This document shows positions 15,524 through 22,032 of a stretch of DNA of 22,032 nucleotides, one piece after another. Position 1 is the first letter of the stretch. Every line of letters begins with the position of its first letter. The position numbers were made by a program, and so were the translations under genes. Under the pieces are notes generated by a model. The model was not told where the DNA came from. It did no database searches and worked only from the letters and a program-made list of their open reading frames with translations. Source of the stretch: an uncultured Erythrobacter sp. (GTDB lineage: Bacteria > Pseudomonadota > Alphaproteobacteria > Sphingomonadales > Sphingomonadaceae); NCBI GenBank assembly GCA_947258465.1, contig CAMYIQ010000298.1, positions 1 to 22,032 of the forward strand. Reading direction: 5' to 3'.

Positions 15524-17955
15524 TCGGCAGGCTCCATGGTCAGATCGGCAAGGGGCTGGAATTTTTCAGCTTCCGGCTCGCTCGCATGCTCAGCCCACGG
15601 GTCCTTGCGATAGACCGATTGCGAGATTTCGAAGCGTTCGTTGAGCGCCGCACGCTCGGCAGGGTCGGAGAGGACCTCTTTCACCCAGTCCAGCCCGACC
15701 TTGTCGACCCATTTGTAAGGCCGGTCGAGATATTTGGCGTGTTCGCGATAAAGCTGAACGAAGGCGGCGGTCCATTCGATCGCCTCTTCCTCGCTCGCCA
15801 CATCGACCAGCCGCTGCGTCTCGCGCACATCCATTCCCGCCGCGCCTGCGACGCCGATCTGGTAGCCGGAATCGACGCAGACCACGCCGACATCCTTGCA
15901 TGTCGCCTCGGCGCAATTGCGCGGACAGCCCGATACGCCCAGCTTGACCTTGTGCGGGGTCCACGAACCCCACAGCTTCTTCTCCAGCTTGATGCCCAGA
16001 CCGGTGGAATCCTGCGTGCCAAAGCGGCACCAGTCCGTGCCCACACAGGTCTTCACCGTGCGCAGCCCCTTGGAATAGGCGTGGCCGGACACCATCCCGG
16101 CAGCGTTCAGATCGGCCCAGATTGCAGGCAGGTCTTCCTTCTTCACGCCCAGCAGATCGATCCGCTGTCCCCCGGTGACCTTGACCGCGGCATCGTATTT
16201 CTTCGCCGCCGCCGCGATGGCCAGCAACTCGTCCGGCGTGGTCATCCCGCCCCACATGCGCGGCATCACCGAATAGGTGCCGTCCTTCTGGATATTGGCG
16301 TGATTGCGCTCGTTCACGAAACGCGATTGCGCATCGTCCTGATAATCTAGCGGCCATTCGGCCAGCAGGTAGAAATTGATCGCCGGGCGGCAGGTCGGGC
16401 AGCCATTGACCGTCTTCCACCCCAGTTCCTGCCACACGGCTGGCTGGCTGCGTAGCTCGCGCGCCTTGATCAGGCGACGCACATCCTCATGCGTCAGATC
16501 GGTACAGCCGCACACCGGCTTCGCGCCGCCCGCATCGAAACTGTCACCCAGAGTGACGGCGAGCAATTGTTCGACCAGCCCGGTGCAGGTGCCGCAGCTG
16601 GCCGAGGCCTTTGTCTGCGCGCGCAAAGCGTCGAGCGTGTCCGCTCCTGCCCCGATGGCCTCCACGATCTGCCCCTTGCATACGCCGTTGCAGCCACAGA
16701 TCTCCGCTTCAAGCGGCAATGCTGCAACGGCTGCCAGAGGGTCCGCAGAGGCGCCTCCGCCACCCTGGAATGCCGGGCCGTAGATCAGCGTGTCGCGCAT
16801 CTCCTCAATATCGGTTTGGTCCTTGATCAGGCCGAAGAACCAATTGCCATCCGCCGTGTCGCCATACATCACCGCGCCGACCAGCCGGTCGTTTTCGATC
16901 ACCAGCCGTTTGTAGATGCCGCGGGCCGGATCGCGGAAGACGATATCCTCTCGCCCCTCGCCATCGGCGAAATCGCCCGCGCTGAACAGGTCGCAGCCGG
17001 TAACCTTCAGCTTGGTCGAAAGTTCGCGCATGGCAAAGGCATCGTCCTCGCCCAGCAGCGTCTTCGCCAGCACCCGCGCCTGATCGTAGAGCGGGGCAAC
17101 CAGGCCGAACAGATTGCCGTCGAATTCCACGCATTCGCCCACGGCGAAGATATCGGGATCGCTGGTGCGCATCTGCGCATCGACCGTGATCGCCTTGCCG
17201 CATGTCAGCCCGGCATCCGCGCCGATCTGCCCGGCAGGCCGGATGCCGACTGCCATGCAGACGATATCGGCGTCGAGCACAGTGCCGTCCTCCAGCACCA
17301 CCCGTTCCACCTTGCCATCGCCCTCGATCCGCTGGGTCGAAGCCTTCAGCAGCACCTCGATCCCGCGCTTTTCGAGATCCTTCTTCAACAGATAACCGGC
17401 CGCCTCGTCGAGCTGGCGTTCCATCAGGTGCCCCATCAGGTGTAGGACGGTCACATCCATGCCGCGCAGCCGCAGGCCCGCCGCCGCTTCCAGCCCCAGC
17501 AGACCGCCGCCGATGACCACCGCCTTCGCGCCGGGTCGGGAAGATGCTGCGATCATGGCGTTGGTGTCTTCCAGATCGCGATAGGCGACCACGCCGGGCA
17601 GGTCGTGTCCCGGCAGCGGAATTATGAAGGGGGCGGAGCCGGTCGCGATGATCAGCTTGTCGTAAGGCAGTTCGCCCTTTTCCCCGACCACGACCTTGCG
17701 GCTGCGATCAATGGCAACGACCTTTTCGCCGAAGCGGCAGGTGACGCCGTGTTCGGCATACCAGCCATCGTCATGCGTCACGATTTCTTCGAACGCCTTC
17801 TCGCCAGACAGGACGGGGGAGAGCATGATGCGGTTGTAATTGCCGCGCGGTTCGGCGTTGAACAGCGTGACCTCGAATGGCGCGCCCGCTTCGAACAGAT
17901 GCTCCAGCACCCGTCCCGAGGCCATGCCTGCGCCGATGACGACCAGTCTTTCCAT
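15520..17955 (-). CDS. nirB: NADH-dependent nitrite reductase large subunit NirB
   Basis: NirB reduces nitrite to ammonium with NADH in the cytoplasm. The 811 residues are in the usual order: FAD/NAD(P)H oxidoreductase domain (starting VVIGAGMASGRVLEHL, with a second nucleotide site AVVIGGGLLGLEAA), a BFD [2Fe-2S] region (CGCNGVCKGQIVEAI...SCGTCTGLVEQLL), a second CGCTDLTHEDVRRLI...CPTC segment, the ferredoxin-like half-domain, and the sirohaem/[4Fe-4S] domain with four cysteines (CVGTDWC at 637-643 and GCPRNC at 677-681). Length and motifs are normal. AGGGAG precedes ATG 17955, 13 bp after the GAF-like gene. The sirohaem should come from the cobA product encoded in the same operon. Confidence 0.96.
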   Translation of the reverse strand: MERLVVIGAGMASGRVLEHLFEAGAPFEVTLFNAEPRGNYNRIMLSPVLSGEKAFEEIVTHDDGWYAEHGVTCRFGEKVVAIDRSRKVVVGEKGELPYDKLIIATGSAPFIIPLPGHDLPGVVAYRDLEDTNAMIAASSRPGAKAVVIGGGLLGLEAAAGLRLRGMDVTVLHLMGHLMERQLDEAAGYLLKKDLEKRGIEVLLKASTQRIEGDGKVERVVLEDGTVLDADIVCMAVGIRPAGQIGADAGLTCGKAITVDAQMRTSDPDIFAVGECVEFDGNLFGLVAPLYDQARVLAKTLLGEDDAFAMRELSTKLKVTGCDLFSAGDFADGEGREDIVFRDPARGIYKRLVIENDRLVGAVMYGDTADGNWFFGLIKDQTDIEEMRDTLIYGPAFQGGGGASADPLAAVAALPLEAEICGCNGVCKGQIVEAIGAGADTLDALRAQTKASASCGTCTGLVEQLLAVTLGDSFDAGGAKPVCGCTDLTHEDVRRLIKARELRSQPAVWQELGWKTVNGCPTCRPAINFYLLAEWPLDYQDDAQSRFVNERNHANIQKDGTYSVMPRMWGGMTTPDELLAIAAAAKKYDAAVKVTGGQRIDLLGVKKEDLPAIWADLNAAGMVSGHAYSKGLRTVKTCVGTDWCRFGTQDSTGLGIKLEKKLWGSWTPHKVKLGVSGCPRNCAEATCKDVGVVCVDSGYQIGVAGAAGMDVRETQRLVDVASEEEAIEWTAAFVQLYREHAKYLDRPYKWVDKVGLDWVKEVLSDPAERAALNERFEISQSVYRKDPWAEHASEPEAEKFQPLADLTMEPAE

Positions 17956-17968
17956 GCCTTGCGCTCCC

Positions 17969-18907
17969 TTACAGATACCAGGCGGTGATGAAGGCGAGGT
18001 CTTCGCCGTGATAAACCGGCAGGGCGACCATGCTGCGATAGCCGGCCGGAAGCCCTGTTCCGTTGCCGACGATGTGCGGAAGGCCGGAGCCGAGCACTTG
18101 CCCGACCGGCCCCTGCCATGCCGTGATGGTCACAATATCGACCGGCGGGTTCTGCTTGGCCCATAGCGGTCCCTCGCGCTCGCAAATGCCGTCGATCCGC
18201 ACTGCCGCGCGGCGCGGGCCGACACGTTCGGGGCGGGCGTCCCAGATTTCGAACCGGCGGGCGAGGGGGGTGTCGGCCCCAGTCAGCAGCGTGACGATGC
18301 GCGTGCGACCGTCCGGCGCCTGCACCGGAATGCCGAGGCCGTGCGTCAGCCCCGCTGCCTTCGCACTCTCGCCGCGCACGAAGCCGTGGCGTGAACCGAT
18401 CTGCCGCATCAGCACTGGCATTTGCGCAGACCAGACGCCGCCCGGCAGACCCTCGCCATGCGCGAACACGACATCCTGCGATGCTGTACCGAAATCTTCC
18501 GCTGCGCCGTAATAGCCGGCCTCCAGATGGAGGCGGTCGTCGCGGTCCTCCCACACCTCGATGGCTCCGATGTGCCCGGCGTCATCGCCGCACAGCACGA
18601 CGAGAACGGCCTTAAGCGCGTCGTCCGCAAAAACGGGGATCGCGATTGCGCAGGTCAGCCCCGCCTCATGCGCAGCCACCGTCCGCTGGAAATAGGAACC
18701 ATCGAACTGGTCGAGCACGATGGGACATCCTTCGGCCCATGCCTTGCCCGGAAGTCCTTCGCCATGCGCAAACTGCGATTGCGAGGAGACATCGGCGAAG
18801 GCAGCGAGCGGCCCGTAATCCCCGGCACCGAAGACGAGCGTCTCGCCTTCCGGCAGCCAGATTTCGGACGCCTTGATGAAGGACATCGCAGAGTCAGGCT
18901 GCGACAT
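17969..18907 (-). CDS. Triple-repeat GAF-like protein of the nitrate operon, function unknown
   Basis: I place the start at ATG 18907 because GGAGG lies six bases ahead; the frame is open a little further. The 312 residues form about three copies of a ~95-residue GAF-like unit. Copies 1 and 2 share FAHGEGLPG(K/G)xW, then AxxAGLTxxxxIPV and a hydrophobic strand ending in LCGDD or LLTGAD; copy 3 is diverged (QGPVGQVLGSGLP, GYRSMVALPVYHGEDL). There is no signal peptide, membrane helix, kinase or DNA-binding domain. It overlaps cobA by 14 bp and is followed by nirB, so it is made together with the reductases. GAF domains bind small ligands, and Staphylococcus NreA is a GAF nitrate receptor, so a nitrate or nitrite sensor is a reasonable guess, unproven. 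Confidence 0.75.
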   Translation of the reverse strand: MSQPDSAMSFIKASEIWLPEGETLVFGAGDYGPLAAFADVSSQSQFAHGEGLPGKAWAEGCPIVLDQFDGSYFQRTVAAHEAGLTCAIAIPVFADDALKAVLVVLCGDDAGHIGAIEVWEDRDDRLHLEAGYYGAAEDFGTASQDVVFAHGEGLPGGVWSAQMPVLMRQIGSRHGFVRGESAKAAGLTHGLGIPVQAPDGRTRIVTLLTGADTPLARRFEIWDARPERVGPRRAAVRIDGICEREGPLWAKQNPPVDIVTITAWQGPVGQVLGSGLPHIVGNGTGLPAGYRSMVALPVYHGEDLAFITAWYL

Positions 18908-19733
18908 TCTGCGCCTCCTCTCCGGCAAGCTCGCGCCGGCTGTTTGCGCCGCGCAATGCCTCGCCGATCAGGATCACCGCCGGTCCGCCGCGCAGGGCGG
19001 ACCTTGCGGCGAGAGGCAGCAGGTCGAGCCGGGTGAAGAACTCGCGCTTCTCCGGCAGGCTGGCATTCTCGACCAGCGCCACGGGCGTATCGGGTGCAAG
19101 TCCCGCAGCAATCAGCCCGCGCGAGACGTGGCCTGCAGCGGCCTTTCCCATATAGACGGCGAGCGTCGCCTGCGGGTCGGCGAGCGCGGCCCAGTCCACG
19201 TCGGGCGCAGCGCCGCTCTTCGTATGCGCCGTGACAAGGGTCAGCCGTCGCGCCAGTCCGCGCAAGGTCAGCGACAGGCCGAGGTCCGCCGCGCCCGCAC
19301 TGGCTGCCGTGACGCCGGGGCAGACGAACACCGGAATGCCCGCCGCCCGGCACGCCTCAAGCTCTTCATTCGCCCGCCCGAAGATGGACGGATCGCCGCC
19401 CTTCAGCCGTACGACGCGCTTGCCTGTTCGCGCCGCTTCCACGATCAGCGCATCGATCGAGCGCTGATCCCTGGAATGCCGCCCCGACCGTTTGCCGACC
19501 GACACGCATTCGGCTTCCGGCCCGATCAACTCCAGAACACCGGGGCCGACCAGCGCATCATAGAAGACGATGTCCGCACGCCGAAGCAACCGCTCCGCTT
19601 TCAGCGTCAGGAGATCAGGGTCTCCGGGTCCGCCCCCGACAAGCCAGACTGTCCCTGGACGGAACTGGCTATCGTATTTGACCTTCACGACCCATCCCCA
19701 CCAGAGGTCGGGCCATCCGACGCTTTCCCGCAT
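18894..19733 (-). CDS. cobA: Uroporphyrinogen-III C-methyltransferase (SUMT)
   Basis: This enzyme methylates uroporphyrinogen III twice with SAM to give precorrin-2, the precursor of the sirohaem used by NirB. The protein shows the SUMT signatures VWLVGGGPGDPDLLTLKA, ADIVFYDALV, RLKGGDPSIFGRANEE and CPGVTAASAGAADLGLSLT. It is the stand-alone methyltransferase, without the CysG dehydrogenase/chelatase part. It is the first gene after the second NasT leader. The start is uncertain: ATG 19733 gives 279 residues, while GTG 19688 (after GGGGATGGG) would drop 15 unconserved residues and may be the true one. Alternative names are cysG-type methyltransferase or sumT. Confidence 0.92.
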   Translation of the reverse strand: MRESVGWPDLWWGWVVKVKYDSQFRPGTVWLVGGGPGDPDLLTLKAERLLRRADIVFYDALVGPGVLELIGPEAECVSVGKRSGRHSRDQRSIDALIVEAARTGKRVVRLKGGDPSIFGRANEELEACRAAGIPVFVCPGVTAASAGAADLGLSLTLRGLARRLTLVTAHTKSGAAPDVDWAALADPQATLAVYMGKAAAGHVSRGLIAAGLAPDTPVALVENASLPEKREFFTRLDLLPLAARSALRGGPAVILIGEALRGANSRRELAGEEAQNVAA

Positions 19734-19774
19734 ATGAAACGCATTCCCAGTCTCCAGACGTGAACGCCAAACGC

Positions 19775-19820
19775 AAAAAAGCCGCTACGACGCATAATCC
19801 TGAAGGATCGGTCGAGCGGC
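19775..19820 (-). terminator. Regulated intrinsic terminator in the cobA-nirB-nasA leader
   Basis: On the minus strand GCCGCT (19820-19815) pairs with AGCGGC (19786-19781), with inner pairing of CGAC/GTCG and ATCC/GGAT around TTCA, followed by six Ts (19780-19775). It ends about 40 bases before the cobA start and acts as an attenuator. Confidence 0.83.
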
Positions 19821-19884
19821 TGCATTGCCAACAAATTTAAGGTCTGATCGGACGGTCAGGCACCCGACACTGGGTGAATCCGAT
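19775..19884 (-). promoter_or_regulatory. Second NasT-responsive antitermination leader (before cobA-GAF-nirBD-nasA)
   Basis: Read on the minus strand, P1 is CACCC-AGTGTC-GGGTG (19876-19861), a six-base loop with A1 and G4, inside an outer ATCGGA/TCCGAT stem (19884-19879 with 19852-19847). P2 is a GGC-AATGCA-GCC hairpin with weak outer pairs (19831-19816), again A1 and G4. Its 3' arm GCCGC is the 5' arm of the terminator. The P2-terminator part closely matches the leader at 7926-7971: GGCAATGnnGCCGCT, CGACCGATCC and AGCGGCTTTTTTG are shared. NasT should therefore control both operons. Confidence 0.85.
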
Positions 19885-19892
19885 GACGTCGA

Positions 19893-19921
19893 GAAATGCC
19901 CGATCTTCTGCTGCAACGCAA
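19893..19921 (-). promoter_or_regulatory. Possible promoter of the cobA-nirB-nasA operon
   Basis: On the minus strand TTGCGT (19921-19916) and CATTTC (19898-19893) are 17 bp apart. The -10 match is poor. The reason for listing it is that CTATTGC-N3-GCA here equals the string at the first leader's promoter, at the same distance from P1. Confidence 0.3.
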
Positions 19922-20003
19922 TAGAAAAATGGGTTGGATTGCAGGAAGTGCTTGCCGCTTGCGACAACCCGACTGCCACTGTCGGAGATCAGAATAGGTG
20001 ACC

Positions 20004-20061
20004 GCTTTCAGGTGCGCGCGCCGATTGCCGGAATGACTGGGAAGAGGGCGCAAAGCGGACA
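20004..20061 (-). repeat. Dispersed repeat, copy 2
   Basis: It matches 2397-2454 without gaps at about 42 of 58 bases, in the same orientation, with an identical 18-base end block (20044-20061). The two copies bracket the IS and the whole nitrate locus. Confidence 0.6.
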
Positions 20062-20259
20062 ATCTACGTGCGGTTGCCGCAGTCGGCAGTGCGGTGCGGC
20101 ACCTTCATTTTCTGATGCGGTTGCAATCGCTCCAAGCGCTCAGCTTAGCACGCCGTGGGGCTGAGCCAGACCTCTGCACCCAGAACCAACAACAGGCGGT
20201 CGGCACGCCTGTAGGGGTGACCGCGCAAACTGTTTGAAGGGCATAGCTTTCGGGAAGTG

Positions 20260-20290
20260 CGTAGGGAGGAAAAACCTACGGCTTCGCCGT
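20260..20290 (+). promoter_or_regulatory. Two overlapping hairpins in the 5' leader of the gene at 20312
   Basis: CGTAGG (20260-20265) pairs with CCTACG (20275-20280) around a loop containing GAGGAAAAA; ACGGC (20278-20282) pairs with GCCGT (20286-20290) around TTC. They share three bases and cannot both form fully. The true ribosome site AAAGGA (20298-20303) is just downstream. A translational or protein-binding control element is possible but unproven. Confidence 0.3.
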
Positions 20291-20311
20291 TAAAGCGAAA
20301 GGAATTAAGAT

Positions 20312-20920
20312 ATGGTATACAGCGATGACAAACAGCGTTCGGCAATCGAAGCACTTCGTGAGCTCAGCGTTTCTGACCCAGTGGTGCAGCTGAACATCGC
20401 AAGGTACACGAAGGCCATGGGTGAACAGCTTCGGGGCCGGCCGATCGATCGGGTCGGTGGCAAGCACGTTGCTGCTGCGGCGTGCTTTACTATGGATGGT
20501 AGTGACCGGGACTACCTCATGGCAGCGTCCGTTAGGCTAGAGATCGATCAGGTCATTCTGACATTCGATGTCGATGATCCACTTGGAATGCCCATCGGGC
20601 TCGTCGCGGTCCGTCTCGAAGAGCGGGAAGTGGCATTCTACGGGCGGTGCAGGCTGTGGGCACCTGCCAACGACGGCAGGCTGCTCATTGTCCCTGAAGC
20701 GGACGCCGAACGACATTTCGATGCCGGCGGCGAGAACCTCGTCGAGCGCTGGCGCCGCCTGCCTGGGTCGCTGGGGGCCGGTGAGAAGCGCGCTTGGCAC
20801 CGCCTCAAGATTTTGGCGAGTAGCTTCGATCTTGATGATCTTGAGCGAGCTCGGCTCAACGTGTTGAGCAAGGGAGACGACGGTCGACTGACCGCCACAG
20901 TGAAACGACTGGCGGCTTGA
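20312..20920 (+). CDS. Hypothetical protein, 202 residues
   Basis: I do not recognise this protein. AAAGGA eight bases ahead of ATG 20312 supports the start, and a strong hairpin follows the stop, so it looks like a single-gene transcript. The sequence is soluble, without signal peptide or membrane helix. The N-terminal third is helical (IEALRELSVSDPVVQLNIARYTKAMGEQL); the middle is strand-rich and resembles a small alpha/beta domain (RLEIDQVILTFDVDDPLGMPIGLVAVRLEEREVAFYG); the C-terminus is basic and helical (GEKRAWHRLKILASSFDLDDLERARL). Composition is less GC-rich than the nitrate genes. Nothing ties it to nitrate metabolism. Confidence 0.7.
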   Translation: MVYSDDKQRSAIEALRELSVSDPVVQLNIARYTKAMGEQLRGRPIDRVGGKHVAAAACFTMDGSDRDYLMAASVRLEIDQVILTFDVDDPLGMPIGLVAVRLEEREVAFYGRCRLWAPANDGRLLIVPEADAERHFDAGGENLVERWRRLPGSLGAGEKRAWHRLKILASSFDLDDLERARLNVLSKGDDGRLTATVKRLAA

Positions 20921-21249
20921 CCGATGCGGGCGGAGCGGCGTGTGGCCGCTCCGCTTTCAGCGGATTCTCGTTCAGACTTGCGACGCGCGCTCGAATCCTT
21001 CTCAAGCAGTTGTCGTATCCTCAGGCTCAGAAGCCAGACAGCATTTGCATGCATCGCGACCCTTGGAGGAGCGATCAGGACTAGGTTGGATAAGCTTACG
21101 CTCTTGCGATCATATCCTGTGGAGCAATAAGGGGCGACAGGAATGGGGCGGACGGCGGAAACCACCTCTACTAATGTCCATGGTGGTTGGGCTGCCTGCG
21201 GCGAGCATCCTATAAGCGGTCGTAAGTTCGAGCTCGTAGAGGTGTCATC
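20921..21249. other. Intergenic stretch after the hypothetical gene
   Basis: Apart from the terminator at its left end and the AGAGG ribosome site just before 21250, I see nothing that can be supported. Small frames on both strands lack ribosome sites and recognisable content. Confidence 0.5.
20930..20957 (+). terminator. Intrinsic terminator of the gene at 20312
   Basis: A perfect 10-bp stem, GCGGAGCGGC (20930-20939) with GCCGCTCCGC (20945-20954), encloses GTGTG and is followed by only TTTC. The stem is very strong, the T tail short. It begins nine bases after the stop codon. Confidence 0.65.
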
Positions 21250-22032
21250 ATGTCCAACCCACGCACAGCGACGCAATCGGACCATTTCCAAAAGATCGTG
21301 TTCACGAATGATAGGGTGGACGGTCGAGTAATCTGGGCAAAGGCTCACCGACATGAGAAAGCGTACCGGAATGTGCTGTGCCGGATGGGCTTCGAACAAT
21401 CCTTTCCCATGCATTTGGAAGTACAGCACGGGTTTACCAATATCGCCGTGAATGTGCTCGACTGGCGGCAGGCATCTGGATCGGGACCTCGGCTCCTTAT
21501 TCAGGTGGATCCCCGATCCAGGCCGGATGAGCGCACTATTGAAGCAACATTGGCCAGGTCCATCGGACTGATGTTCGAAAACGCAGAGATGTACGAACAG
21601 ATCTGGGTGGCCACTTACGGCGATCTTCTGTCCCGGTTCTCGAACAGGCCAGAGGCTTCCCTCCAATGTCTGGACTTTATGGCAGGCCCTCATGATTGGC
21701 TGTTGCTTCATGCCGAGTTTGTACGTCTTGCGCACAATTTCTCTACGACCCGGTCGAGGCGGATTGCTTCCGATATCGAAGAGCTAATAGAGGCGATTGA
21801 TTTCGATCTTCGCGAACATGATCGCAACGTCGCGGCCCTGACAGCTGACGAGTTTGGATCTTATCGAAGAAAGATTACAGGTCTTGCCGCCCACGTTCTC
21901 GAACTCGCTGGCATCAGCCCGGACGACCTGCCGTTGCTCTTCGATGACGATGGTGATCACCCTTTCTCATCAGTCGATCGCTTTCTCCCGTTTTCCGCAG
22001 GACGGTTCTATTGGTCGAGAGGAACGCTCGAG
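21250..22032 (+). CDS. Hypothetical protein, 3' partial (runs off the window)
   Basis: From ATG 21250 the frame stays open for 261 codons to the last base, so the gene continues beyond the window. AGAGG about seven bases ahead supports this start. The protein begins MSNPRTATQSDHFQKIVFTN and includes VIWAKAHRHEKAYRNVLCRM, LLIQVDPRSRPDERTIEATL, an amphipathic helical stretch (ASDIEELIEAIDFDLREHDRNV) and an acidic segment (LPLLFDDDGDH). There is no signal peptide or membrane helix. I do not recognise a family and cannot suggest a function. An antisense frame over its first half (20638-21735) is a shadow. Confidence 0.65.
   Translation, partial: MSNPRTATQSDHFQKIVFTNDRVDGRVIWAKAHRHEKAYRNVLCRMGFEQSFPMHLEVQHGFTNIAVNVLDWRQASGSGPRLLIQVDPRSRPDERTIEATLARSIGLMFENAEMYEQIWVATYGDLLSRFSNRPEASLQCLDFMAGPHDWLLLHAEFVRLAHNFSTTRSRRIASDIEELIEAIDFDLREHDRNVAALTADEFGSYRRKITGLAAHVLELAGISPDDLPLLFDDDGDHPFSSVDRFLPFSAGRFYWSRGTLE

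Larger units (their letters stand above)
19885..20311. other. Intergenic region between the nitrate locus and the next gene
   Basis: No gene is supported here. It holds the putative promoter of the cobA operon, dispersed repeat copy 2 (20004-20061) and, at its right end, overlapping hairpins and the ribosome site of the gene at 20312. Short frames on either strand look accidental. Confidence 0.55.

Noticed and set aside
19885..19960. Sigma-54 promoter before the cobA operon
   Set aside because: The best GG...GC pair has 12 bases between the dinucleotides, not the required 10, and no NtrC-like sites were seen.
1..22032. CRISPR arrays, tRNA or rRNA genes
   Set aside because: No regularly spaced repeats, no tRNA cloverleaf and no rRNA segments were found on either strand.

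Overview
The window looks like chromosomal DNA of a high-GC alphaproteobacterium, most likely of the order Sphingomonadales (Erythrobacter/Sphingomonas type). This rests on the gene set, codon use and general sequence style, not on any marker gene, so the exact genus is open. Most of the window is one compact nitrate-assimilation locus with its own sensor, RNA-level switch, transport, reductases and cofactor genes.

Layout. 1-2240: end of a TetR-type repressor gene overlapping an acyl-CoA synthetase gene. 2241-2889: non-coding, with one copy of a dispersed repeat. 2890-4108: a complete IS3-family element with 30-bp terminal inverted repeats and a 3-bp TTG target duplication, 35 bp in front of the nitrate locus. 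4144-7154 (+): nasT, nasS, moeA. 7141-7725 (-): mobA. 7726-8048: promoter and an antitermination leader. 8049-12575 (+): outer-membrane porin, narK nitrate transporter, and a fused PP2C-phosphatase/Ser-Thr-kinase with a C-terminal membrane anchor. 12555-19733 (-, read right to left): cobA (siroheme), a triple-repeat GAF-like protein, nirB, nirD, nasA. 19775-19884 (-): a second antitermination leader. 19885-22032: a second repeat copy, a hypothetical gene with its terminator, and a hypothetical gene that runs off the window end.

How it works together. NasS (a nitrate-binding-type protein without a signal peptide) and NasT (receiver plus ANTAR domain) are a known cytoplasmic nitrate/nitrite sensor and RNA antiterminator pair. 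Both structural operons begin with leaders of the form ANTAR proteins recognise: two hairpins with six-base loops carrying A1 and G4, the second sharing its 3' arm with an intrinsic terminator. The two leaders are clearly related. I infer that NasT opens both divergent transcription units: nitrate entry (porin, NarK) and reduction of nitrate to ammonium (NasA, NirBD). moeA and mobA supply the molybdenum cofactor for NasA, and cobA supplies siroheme for NirB. The kinase/phosphatase and the GAF-repeat protein are the parts with no assigned role and are the best candidates for new biology.

The locus sits between less GC-rich stretches that each hold a copy of a ~58-bp repeat in the same orientation, and an IS adjoins its left edge. 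The locus may have been acquired or rearranged, but this is not proven.
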